Assembly (NCBI RefSeq): GCF_003253565.1
Contig: NZ_QKUF01000005.1
Location: forward strand, 186,001-250,000
Source: Thermosporothrix hazakensis
GTDB taxonomy: Bacteria > Chloroflexota > Ktedonobacteria > Ktedonobacterales > Ktedonobacteraceae
DNA: 64,000 bases
Reading direction: 5' to 3'
Below the pieces are notes generated by a model. That model was not told the origin of the DNA. It did no database searches and was given only the letters and a program-made list of their open reading frames with translations. Below are positions 27,988-35,895 of this stretch, in pieces. The position numbers and the translations under genes were made by a program. The number at the start of each line of letters is the position of its first letter. Within the stretch, counting starts at the first letter, position 1.

Positions 27988-30318
27988 TTAATCCTTCCAG
28001 GAGAACACACCATTATTCCCCATATAGACAGCATACGTCAGGCCAACCCACCCGATCAGCGGAGGCATCCGCTTCGGATCAAACAGGTTAATGGTCAGCA
28101 AAGGACAGCAGAGCAATGCAGATTGGATGATCATTTCCCAATCGTCAGGCAGTGAATCAATCGAGCGCAACCAATCAAGCAGTGGATAGATCAAATGCTT
28201 GAGCTTGGTCTGAAGAAGCGCCAACCGCACCGGCGCAAGCGTAAAGTCATACTCAACGACAACCTCCCGCTCCTCTTGATCCAGACGCGCCTGAAGCGTG
28301 CACGTTGGCTCGACCTCAAAGGGAAAGTACATCCAGGTCGCAAACACGTTGTGAAACAGCGGCTTAATTATATCGAGCAGCGGTGAATGGCGTCCCGCAA
28401 ACGCTGGATCAAAGTAGAGATAGTCCCGTTGCTGCTCTAAAAAGACATTGCCAAAGTGAGCATCACCATGTCCGACCACCGTTGCCGCCTCACGCGAGGG
28501 GAGCAAAGCCACCTCAGCACGCTTGATAAGCTTCCCAAGCGTATATGGCTGAACAACCCCATTGATTCGCCAGCGATAGGTCAGAAGCTCCTCAAAAGGA
28601 ATCCCGCTCTCAGGATGCCGGGGCAAGGGAATACGCTTTCCCGTGTAAAAGGTCTTAAGCCGCTCACCGGTGAGCCGATGCCAGAACAATTGATGAACAG
28701 GTGCTGACGCATGCTCGGCAGGCGAGACGAACTGCAAGCTATCGCGATAAATGGAGAGAAGCCGCTCACATTCACGTTTTTCCGCTTCCACCAGTATCTC
28801 TTCAGTTGCCCGATGCGTATCGCCGGTCTCTACCTCGCGCATAAGATCGAACATCACAGGCCAGCGCACCACCGGATAGATGACCATCTGGCGATCTTTC
28901 TCGTGCAGCGTTCGTACCGGTCGCACAATGTGATACCCGGCCTTCGTCAACAGCTTCGCATTATAATATTCGGCCAGGATCCCCTGATCCTCGATATGGG
29001 TCTTGAAAAAGAACTCCCCGGTATTGCTCCGATAGATACCGTTAAACGAATTGAGCGAGGTCGCTTTCGGCGTCAGAGAAACGCTGGCAGTCGCAAGTTG
29101 CATATGCAGATAGAACCAGCGTTGTAAAAGCAGCTCCGCCTTTGCCTTCTCGGTAAATTGAAGCCGCTGAATCGTCCCAAGATCGTCAAATTGCGCCACC
29201 AGCTCTGGAACCCGGGTAATATCCTTCAGCAGAAAATCTGGCTGGCTCTGTTCAAGCAGCGCTCGTGCTTCCTCTGTGCGCACGCCGGAATAGACCGCGA
29301 TCGAGATGGCGTTTGCAGCCTCGGCACCACGGACGTCGCTTGGCGTATCGCCCACCACAATAAAGCTTCCTCGTGGCGGAAGCGGCGCATCAGGTCGATG
29401 CTCTGGACGAAACGCCTTCAAGAATGGGAAAGGATGCGGCTTGGAAAGAGAGAGTGTATAGCCCTGCTCGCGATAGCTCTGCTCCGCCTCGACCACCTGT
29501 GTATCAGTCACGATATGGAGCTTATCGAAATACTGATACAGATCATACTTTTTCAGCGGCGTTGTGGCCTCCTGCCAGTCACGCCCGGTACACACCGCCA
29601 GGGTATATCCCTGAGCCCTCAACGCCTTCAACGCCGTCGTAATCTGGTCAAGCGGGAGCTGTGGCTTCTCATCATGAATACAGCCAGGCTTTCCAGGCTG
29701 TAGCGGCTTCCGTCTGTAAGACTGCTGGTAGAGCGTATCGCCAAGGTACCACTCCTGAAAGATGTTCTGAACAAACTTCCAGGAGTCGCTGTACCGGGAA
29801 AAGATCTTCACATCTTTGAGGCCAGCTCGCTGCTCGGCGACCGTGTTAAAGCGATCCAGCAGGGCAAAGCCTGTATACCCGCTAAAAATGGGATCACTGA
29901 GCGAACAGAGGCGCTGCGGTCCGATCTCGGGCAGTGTCACCTGAGCAAGGGCTGCGCGGAAAGCAGTGTTCCAGTCTTCCTCCCAGGGACGCAGGGGCTG
30001 TAACGCCTCTCGGGCTGACGCAGGTAACAGCGAAAGCAGATCTATCAGGTACAGACTGAAGCCAGCATAGCACGTGTCCCAGTTGGAGTTCACAGCACGC
30101 GCTTTGAGACCCTGAATCAGTGCTACCGGAAAGACGGACTCTGCCAGCGCCTTCGCCTCCTCGGCATGCTGTGGAGCATGATACTCCTTGCGTCCATCGA
30201 TATTCCAGTAGCGAGGACTATAGAGCAGCTCATGCAGTACCAGGCCTGCCGCTACCCAGTAGCACTCTTCATTCGTAATGACACCGTCAAGATCAAAAAC
30301 AATAACTTTCTCTGCCAT
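27988..30318 (-). CDS. HAD hydrolase fused to an APH-fold kinase, in the his operon
   Basis: A protein of 776 residues with two enzymatic halves. The first (1 to about 370) is a HAD phosphatase with all four motifs: VFDLDGVITN (Asp9, Asp11), AVCTGRDW, Lys in SKPHPFPF, VVGDTPSDVRGAEAA; a large helical cap lies between motifs I and II. The second (about 390-776) resembles APH/HipA-like kinases: VVGHGDAHFGNVFLEQ (catalytic loop) and YFDPAFAG (metal site). It lies 2 nt after hisG and 3 nt before hisH, so it is translated as part of the pathway operon. A histidinol-phosphate phosphatase role for the HAD half is possible because no other one is present here, but the function is not known. I do not recognise this fusion as a described enzyme. 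Confidence 0.85.
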   Translation of the reverse strand: MAEKVIVFDLDGVITNEECYWVAAGLVLHELLYSPRYWNIDGRKEYHAPQHAEEAKALAESVFPVALIQGLKARAVNSNWDTCYAGFSLYLIDLLSLLPASAREALQPLRPWEEDWNTAFRAALAQVTLPEIGPQRLCSLSDPIFSGYTGFALLDRFNTVAEQRAGLKDVKIFSRYSDSWKFVQNIFQEWYLGDTLYQQSYRRKPLQPGKPGCIHDEKPQLPLDQITTALKALRAQGYTLAVCTGRDWQEATTPLKKYDLYQYFDKLHIVTDTQVVEAEQSYREQGYTLSLSKPHPFPFLKAFRPEHRPDAPLPPRGSFIVVGDTPSDVRGAEAANAISIAVYSGVRTEEARALLEQSQPDFLLKDITRVPELVAQFDDLGTIQRLQFTEKAKAELLLQRWFYLHMQLATASVSLTPKATSLNSFNGIYRSNTGEFFFKTHIEDQGILAEYYNAKLLTKAGYHIVRPVRTLHEKDRQMVIYPVVRWPVMFDLMREVETGDTHRATEEILVEAEKRECERLLSIYRDSLQFVSPAEHASAPVHQLFWHRLTGERLKTFYTGKRIPLPRHPESGIPFEELLTYRWRINGVVQPYTLGKLIKRAEVALLPSREAATVVGHGDAHFGNVFLEQQRDYLYFDPAFAGRHSPLLDIIKPLFHNVFATWMYFPFEVEPTCTLQARLDQEEREVVVEYDFTLAPVRLALLQTKLKHLIYPLLDWLRSIDSLPDDWEMIIQSALLCCPLLTINLFDPKRMPPLIGWVGLTYAVYMGNNGVFSWKD

Positions 30319-30320
30319 GC

Positions 30321-31388
30321 CTACCTCAACCTTTTCAGTCGTTCACGCAGAGCACGCACACTTACCGAGCTCTCGGTAAAACGATAGGTAATCGGCGTTA
30401 CGTGAACATGGGTCGCCCCGGCAGCACGAAGCACCGCGATAATCTCCAGCAGTTCTGGAGCCGAATCGCCGACCCGCGCCACACCTGAAATGGTATAGGA
30501 GCCCGGCGCCGCACCATCATCCGGCGTCATCAGACGAAACTCGGTCGAAATACCCATCGCCTTGAGACGCTGATTGATCCTGGCACAGGTTTGCTGCACA
30601 AGCTCCTGATCATTGCAGCTCACATAGGCTGTCAGCAGCGAGCGATTACGCGCCTGAACCCGGGCATCAATCATTTCCAGAATAATCTCGGTCATCTTCA
30701 GCGCATGAGCATCCTGGCCAAGCAGGCGAGCATTGCCGATCAGACACGATTGAGAGCGCAGCACAACACCATCTTCAAGCAACTTCAGATGATTCTCGCG
30801 CAGCGTTGTACCTGTCTCGGTCAGATCGACGATCAGATCAGCGGTATCAGTTAACGGAGCCGCTTCAAGTGCGCCATGAGGCGAGAAGATCTTACAATGA
30901 GTAATATTATGACGCCGTAAGAACTGCCCCGTCAATACCGGGTATTTCGTCGCGATCCGCAGGCCACGCCCTTTATGCTGCCTGTAATAGCCGACCAGAT
31001 GCCAGAGATCCGCGCAGGTACTCACATCGATCCAGGTTTCAGGCACCGCTACCACCAGACGGCAGCTTCCATAGCCCAGATCTTTGACCAGCACCAGCAC
31101 CTCTTCATCCTCTTCTACCTCATCCGTCACATCATCGCCATAGCCCCGGTGTTCGGCAAGAATGTCATAGCCCGTGATTCCAAGCGCCGCATCCCCACTC
31201 TGCACCAGTGCCGGGATATCAGCCGCCCGCTGAAAGACGACCTCTACATCAGGCAGGCTCTTCATGCTGGCAAGATACTGGCGCGGATTGCTGCGGCGAA
31301 CCTTGAGCCCACATTCCGCCAGAAAATTCATGGTTGCTGCTTCCAGAGCGCCCTTTCCAGGAAGCGCCAGACGAATGCGCTCACTCAT
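30321..31388 (-). CDS. hisG: ATP phosphoribosyltransferase, with C-terminal domain
   Basis: A protein of 355 residues. The catalytic part (1 to about 240) has LALPGKGALEAAT, the phosphate-binding GALEAAPLTDTADLIVDLTETGTTL (split here only by description), and a typical two-domain periplasmic-binding-like fold. The last ~100 residues, ending in GATHVHVTPITYRF, look like the regulatory ACT-like domain of the long HisG form, with extra sequence. It condenses ATP with PRPP, the first and feedback-controlled step of histidine synthesis. The start overlaps the stop of the upstream HisZ/HisS-like gene as ATGA. Two nt separate it from the HAD/APH fusion. Confidence 0.93.
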   Translation of the reverse strand: MSERIRLALPGKGALEAATMNFLAECGLKVRRSNPRQYLASMKSLPDVEVVFQRAADIPALVQSGDAALGITGYDILAEHRGYGDDVTDEVEEDEEVLVLVKDLGYGSCRLVVAVPETWIDVSTCADLWHLVGYYRQHKGRGLRIATKYPVLTGQFLRRHNITHCKIFSPHGALEAAPLTDTADLIVDLTETGTTLRENHLKLLEDGVVLRSQSCLIGNARLLGQDAHALKMTEIILEMIDARVQARNRSLLTAYVSCNDQELVQQTCARINQRLKAMGISTEFRLMTPDDGAAPGSYTISGVARVGDSAPELLEIIAVLRAAGATHVHVTPITYRFTESSVSVRALRERLKRLR

Positions 31389-32878
31389 AGATACTGCTCC
31401 TTTACCGCCACATAATCGCCGAGAGTCGCGAGAGGAACAACTTGCTCGGTCCCTGTCGCCAGGTGTCGAACTGTCACCGCTTCCTGAGCTCTTTCATCTT
31501 CTCCCACTATCAGCGCCAGCGACAATTCTTTGCGTGAAGCCTGCCGCAAACCAGAACCAACGCCATGCCCGCTCACGTCAACTTCCGCCCCCACCTCCAT
31601 TGAGCGCAGCAGCTGTGCAACATGCAGCGCATAGGGCACGTCCTGCCCGCTGACCGGTATCACCATCGCCTGTACCTGCTTCTGGGTCGGAATGCTCGTT
31701 TTGGGCACATAGTTCAGCAGGCGCTCGACGCCAAAGGCAAAGCCGCACGCATTGACATCACGCGATCCCCCAACCGCTCGCACCAGGCGATCATAACGAC
31801 CGCCACCGCATAACTGCGAGTCGAAGCCTGCCACATCCTGTGCATGTATCTCAAATACCAGTCCGGTATAGTAGTTGACCCCGCGTCCAAGCGAGAGATT
31901 GAGAATAATCTGCTCGGCAGGCACGCCGCACTGACTCACGACCTGCACCAGTTGCTGAAGCTCGGCCAGCGGGGCGGGATCAAGGTCATAGCGATCCAGT
32001 AATTCACGCAGCCTGCCAAAGACCTCGGGAGGCGGTCCCGAGACGGCATGCAGCGCCTTGAGAAACTCCAGCGCACCCATAATCTGGCGTCGCTGCTGGC
32101 TTCGTCCCATCTTCCAGAGGAAACGTTCAATTACCTCGCGTCGCGCATCATCGTCACCAAAAGAGATGCTGATACCACTCAACAACGAGGAAATATAACG
32201 CTCTTCAATCTCGCCATTTGTGCTCGAGGGCGTTGCGCCTCCCGAGGAAGCAGGGTAAAGCTCTTCCAGTCGCGCCTGAACATTTCGCTCTCCCTGGGGA
32301 GAACGGTTTATCTGTTCCATTAAACTGAGAAGTAAATGGGCCGCATGACTATCCAGATGGAGTCGATGAATGAAGCCGCTGGCAACTGCAATATGTCCCA
32401 ATTCCAGGCGATACTGTCTGATATCCAGAGCATGGAGAATCTCACAGGCCAACTGAAGGATCTCCGCATCTGCTACTGGAGCGCTTCCGCCAAAGAGCTC
32501 AACGCCCAGTTGTGTATGCTGACGATAGCGACTGCGACCGGGTGCCTCATAGCGGAACACAGGCCCGACATACTGAAAGCGTAACGGCAGGGCCTGCTGC
32601 TGATAATGGTCTAGATACAGTCGACAGATCGAGGCCGTAAACTCCGGGCGCAGACAAAGATCGCGTTGATGCAAACGAAACGCATAGAGGTTCTGCCACA
32701 GTTCCTGTCCAAAGCTGACATGAAAGAGATCGCTTCGTTCGAGGAGAGGAGAGTCAACATGTGCATAACCGGCCTGTGCCAGCAAAGAACCGAGTTTTCC
32801 AATCACCCATTGCTGTTGCTGATACACGTCCGGCAAGAGATCATACATACCACGCAATCGCTCAACGCGCTTCCTCAT
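31385..32878 (-). CDS. HisZ / histidyl-tRNA synthetase-like protein
   Basis: A class II synthetase-like protein of 497 residues: GMYDLLPDV, motif 2 region LCLRPEFTASICR, RGVNYYTGLVFE (HisRS normally has RGLDYYTG), GGGRYDRL, motif 3 GFAFGVERLL, and a C-terminal HGTP anticodon-type domain with ALIVGEDERAQ. An insertion of about 60 residues precedes the last core strands. HisZ is the regulatory partner of short HisG and normally lacks the anticodon domain; HisRS has it. The operon position directly before hisG favours HisZ, the C-terminal domain favours HisRS, so both names are kept open. Start ATG 32878 with GAAAGGA 5 nt upstream, chosen over an open frame to 32914. Confidence 0.85.
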   Translation of the reverse strand: MRKRVERLRGMYDLLPDVYQQQQWVIGKLGSLLAQAGYAHVDSPLLERSDLFHVSFGQELWQNLYAFRLHQRDLCLRPEFTASICRLYLDHYQQQALPLRFQYVGPVFRYEAPGRSRYRQHTQLGVELFGGSAPVADAEILQLACEILHALDIRQYRLELGHIAVASGFIHRLHLDSHAAHLLLSLMEQINRSPQGERNVQARLEELYPASSGGATPSSTNGEIEERYISSLLSGISISFGDDDARREVIERFLWKMGRSQQRRQIMGALEFLKALHAVSGPPPEVFGRLRELLDRYDLDPAPLAELQQLVQVVSQCGVPAEQIILNLSLGRGVNYYTGLVFEIHAQDVAGFDSQLCGGGRYDRLVRAVGGSRDVNACGFAFGVERLLNYVPKTSIPTQKQVQAMVIPVSGQDVPYALHVAQLLRSMEVGAEVDVSGHGVGSGLRQASRKELSLALIVGEDERAQEAVTVRHLATGTEQVVPLATLGDYVAVKEQYL

Positions 32879-32918
32879 ACCAATCCTTTCAAAATAGCAT
32901 AGCTGCACCGACAAAGCC

Positions 32919-32946
32919 TCAGAGAGGGGCTTTCCCCGCTCTCTGA
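32919..32946 (-). other. intercistronic hairpin between argB and hisZ/hisS
   Basis: TCAGAGAG and CTCTCTGA form an 8-bp stem with an inner GGG/CCC extension around a small loop. There is no T-run after it, so full termination is unlikely; it could set mRNA stability or processing between the arg and his parts of the operon. Confidence 0.5.
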
Positions 32947-32951
32947 AGCGC

Positions 32952-33821
32952 TTAACGGATAATCATGGTACCGGCACCCTGATTCGTGAACAGTTCGCGG
33001 AGCAACACATGCTGCTCACGGCCATCAACAATATGGACTCGCGGCACGGCAGCCAGCGCATCCAGGCAGGCCGATACCTTCGGGATCATGCCACCACTGA
33101 TAATCCCCTCTTCAATGAGCTTGCGGGCCTCTGCCTCGCTCAATTCTGAAATCAGGGTCCCATCGGCTCCACAGATCCCGACAACATTACTCAAGAAAAT
33201 GAGCTTTTCCGCATTCAAAGCGCCCGCGATATGGGCAGCAGCCAGATCGGCGTTAATATTCAGACAAGAGGCTCCAGCACCCTGAGCAAGCGGGGCAATG
33301 ATCGGGATAAAGCCCTGTTCAATCATTGCCTGGATCGGTGCGGGGTCTACCTCATCAATTTCGCCCACATATCCCAGTCGCTCATCAGCGATATGAGCAC
33401 GCAGCATACCGCCATCGGTTCCGGTCAGCCCGACCGCATTTCCCCCCAGTTGAGCTGTCATCAACACCAGACGCTGGTTAATCTGGCCGGAGAGAACCAT
33501 TCGCACCACTTCTAATGTCTGCTCATCAGTGACACGTAGCCCGTTGATGAAGCGGGTCGGGATCTGTAAACGGGTCAGCCACTCATTAATATAGGGTCCG
33601 CCCCCATGTACAAGGACAGGGTGAGCGCCCAACTGGTGGAGCCATACAACATCCTGCAAGACTTCTTGCTGATGCTCAAGCATGCTCCCACCTAATTTTA
33701 TCACCAGAATCTTGCCTTTGAGAAAGTTAATATACGAAATGGCCTCACTGAGTACCTGTGCAATAAGATGTTGATCGCTGATGATATTGCCCTCCGCATC
33801 CAGCGAATAGGTAATCGCCAT
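32952..33821 (-). CDS. argB: acetylglutamate kinase
   Basis: An amino acid kinase-fold protein of 289 residues: VIKLGGSMLEH, VLVHGGGPYINEW, glutamate-site NGLRVTDEQTLEVV, LNINADLAAA, and KVSACLDALA near the C-terminus. It phosphorylates N-acetylglutamate, the second step of arginine synthesis. N-terminal residues before the core are somewhat longer than in the minimal enzyme, as in arginine-sensitive forms. It lies 69 nt downstream of argC and 73 nt upstream of the HisZ/HisS-like gene on the same transcript. Confidence 0.96.
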   Translation of the reverse strand: MAITYSLDAEGNIISDQHLIAQVLSEAISYINFLKGKILVIKLGGSMLEHQQEVLQDVVWLHQLGAHPVLVHGGGPYINEWLTRLQIPTRFINGLRVTDEQTLEVVRMVLSGQINQRLVLMTAQLGGNAVGLTGTDGGMLRAHIADERLGYVGEIDEVDPAPIQAMIEQGFIPIIAPLAQGAGASCLNINADLAAAHIAGALNAEKLIFLSNVVGICGADGTLISELSEAEARKLIEEGIISGGMIPKVSACLDALAAVPRVHIVDGREQHVLLRELFTNQGAGTMIIR

Positions 33822-33890
33822 GAAAGAAATGTACCTCCTTCACTCTTACCGCGCGCTTCACCGGGAAGCGCCGATTTCAGGAATGAAAAC

Positions 33891-34964
33891 TCAGGGATAA
33901 ACGCCGATTCCCGCCAGTCCAGTTGTTTCCGACAACCCGAAGAGACGGTTTGCATTCTGCACAGCCTGACTGGATGCCCCTTTCATCAAATTATCCAGGC
34001 AGGAGACCACAATCAGGCGCTGCGCTTGTTTGTCAACAACGGGATAGATAAAGCAGTGATTGCTTCCGTAGCTCCATTTGGTATGAGGTGGTGTATCAAC
34101 GACGTGCACAAAGGGCTCATCAGCATAATATTCAGTATAGAGTTCTCGCAATGCCTCCTTTGAAGCGTAGCGCTCAAAAGCCTCCGGCTTCAATGAGGCG
34201 TAACAGGTCGCCAGGATGCCCCGGGTCATCGGTACAAGGTGAGGAATAAATGTAAGGCGAAGCCCATTCGCAAGCGGATGCCCACCTGCTTCAGCACCGG
34301 CGATCAACTCTTGAACAATCTCAGGCTGATGACGATGCCCATCCAGGCCATATGCACTGATATCTTCATTGGCCTCCGAATAGTGTGTGTTCTGCTTCGG
34401 GCTGCGGCCAGCACCACTGATCCCAGATTTTCCGTCAACCACCACATCAGGCTCAACAATGCCAGCGGCAAAGGCGGGCAACAATGCCAGAATCGCTGTT
34501 GTCGCGTAACAACCGGGGTTCGCCACGATTGATGCCTGTGCTATCTGCTCACGATAGCGCTCGCAAAGCCCAAAGACAGCGGTTTCCAGCATCTGTGGAG
34601 CAGGGTGAACATGTTTGTACCACTGCTCATAAACGGCGACATCATGCAAACGGAAGTCAGCCGAGAGATCAACAACTTTTGTTCCCTGTTGCACCAGTTC
34701 AAGCACCGCTTCCGCCGCTGCGGCATGGGGCAGACAGACAAAAGCGAGGTCCGTTCGTGCAGGCTTCTCGGTAATCACCATTTCAGGATGCACCGATGAG
34801 GAAGCAGTGAGGGCACGAAGCTGAGGGAAAACATCGCACAACCGTTGCCCGACGGCGCTCCGCGCGGTCACTGAAACGACTTCAAATTGTGGATGACAGG
34901 CCAACAAGCGCAATAGTTCCAGGCCTGTATAGCTTGTCACATTCACAATAGAGACACTGATCAT
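33891..34964 (-). CDS. argC: N-acetyl-gamma-glutamyl-phosphate reductase
   Basis: A protein of 357 residues: NVTSYTGLELLRLL at the nucleotide-binding N-terminus, VDLSADFRLHD, catalytic Cys in NPGCYATTAI, GKSGISGAGR, HRHQPEI, and the C-terminal DNLMKGASSQAVQN. It reduces acetylglutamyl phosphate with NADPH. The ATG at 34964 with AGGTGG 5 nt upstream is preferred over a GTG three codons earlier. First gene after the T-box leader. argJ, argD and the rest of the pathway are not in the window. Confidence 0.96.
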   Translation of the reverse strand: MISVSIVNVTSYTGLELLRLLACHPQFEVVSVTARSAVGQRLCDVFPQLRALTASSSVHPEMVITEKPARTDLAFVCLPHAAAAEAVLELVQQGTKVVDLSADFRLHDVAVYEQWYKHVHPAPQMLETAVFGLCERYREQIAQASIVANPGCYATTAILALLPAFAAGIVEPDVVVDGKSGISGAGRSPKQNTHYSEANEDISAYGLDGHRHQPEIVQELIAGAEAGGHPLANGLRLTFIPHLVPMTRGILATCYASLKPEAFERYASKEALRELYTEYYADEPFVHVVDTPPHTKWSYGSNHCFIYPVVDKQAQRLIVVSCLDNLMKGASSQAVQNANRLFGLSETTGLAGIGVYP

Positions 34965-35001
34965 AGCAACCACCTATCATGACAGATTAAAAAATGGCAA
35001 T

Positions 35002-35335
35002 AAAAAAACCCTCATCCCTATCTGTTACACAGGGACGAGAGCCGAAACAATGCTCCCGCGGTACCACCCGGATTGCCTTTCCCTCAGGTAGACTCTCTCA
35101 TCACAGTCTCCATCATTACCACACCATCGTGAGGGCGGAAAGACCACTCTCTGGCTCAGATCTCTCTGCATGGGAGCCTCTACCATCCGACCTACTTACT
35201 CTCAGACAAACGAGAATTTTCTTCGGTCAGCCGCTCACGAACGCGTTCTGAAGCTGGCTCTCCAGCCGGCCTCTCACCATATCCCGGTTCGCTGTTGGTT
35301 CCATGCCTCATACTGGTTTCGATCACAGCGGGACA
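35002..35335 (-). promoter_or_regulatory. T-box leader, arginine-type, before argCB-his operon
   Basis: On the minus strand the T-box sequence GGGTGGTACCGCGG lies at 35069-35056, followed by a terminator stem (35043-35010) and a run of seven T. Stem I spans about 35335-35231: distal elements CAGCGAACCGGG and ATGGTG, then the specifier region CAGAACGCGTTCGTGAGC, giving CGC (Arg) at 35245-35243. The codon agrees with the first gene, argC. By known T-box logic, uncharged tRNA(Arg) would let transcription proceed into the arg and his genes alike. The specifier assignment is by eye; exact stem limits are approximate. Confidence 0.85.
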
Positions 35336-35692
35336 GATTCCTGATATTCGCTTGTGTAGACCGACATACCCCAACCGGTCTCTTCTCTCTCAATAAGAGG
35401 GCTCTATCAATTGAGGTTTCTTCCTTCATCCAGCCAACGCTTGCCATTACAGGAAAACGGGCTGTCCAGAAGCGTTTGCGGTTGTTCAGACCCGCTCGTT
35501 CCCGACTGCCGATCGGTACGATATAGCGCTTGCCCGGGCTTCTCAAGACCCTTCGTCAGCAAGCCGCTCTATACCTGCAATGCTCTTCTATAGAGAAACG
35601 AGTATTCACAGCCAGAAGTCACATCTTTTTCCTTCTGTTCAGAATCGCGTTTCCTCATCCTGTCCGAAAAAACAGGACTTCTCATCCTCTCA
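35336..35692 (-). other. structured 5' leader upstream of the arginine T-box
   Basis: From the promoter near 35722, the transcript should begin around 35692, about 350 nt before T-box Stem I. T-box Stem I usually lies close to the transcription start, so this part is extra. It contains several hairpins: TCCTGT/ACAGGA early on, a longer one from GGTATAGAGCG...GCTTGC with GCAAGC...CGCTATATCGTACC, AGACCG/CGGTCT, and CTCAAT/ATTGAG. Open frames in it look accidental. No second T-box motif and no known riboswitch was recognised. Confidence 0.55.
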
Positions 35693-35698
35693 AAGTAA

Positions 35699-35727
35699 AG
35701 CATAACAGCAGCAGTACCAGATGTCAA
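35699..35727 (-). promoter_or_regulatory. promoter of the arg/his operon
   Basis: On the minus strand TTGACA (35727-35722) and TATGCT (35704-35699) are separated by exactly 17 nt. It predicts a transcript start near 35692 and a leader of about 730 nt before argC. Confidence 0.75.
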
Positions 35728-35773
35728 CAGAGCGAAAAAATCTAGATACTTTGGATATTGACGATTGCCCGGA

Positions 35774-35794
35774 TGGGGGAGGTCTCATCCCCCA
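35774..35794. repeat. small GC-rich inverted repeat upstream of CDF gene
   Basis: TGGGGGA and TCCCCCA form a 7-bp stem with a 7-nt loop, 100 nt before the cation-efflux gene. Could be an operator or a 5' leader hairpin. Confidence 0.35.
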
Positions 35795-35895
35795 AAAATA
35801 GGAGTAGCAAAAAGTATGCTTGCCCAATACAGCAACATCACGTACAATATGGCCTGCACCAAACCATCATTTATACAACACAGAGGCAGAAATTC

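Noticed and set aside
35170..35546. Overlapping open frames in both strands between argC and the CDF gene
   Set aside because: They cover the T-box and the structured leader, with no ribosome site or domain; explained by GC content.
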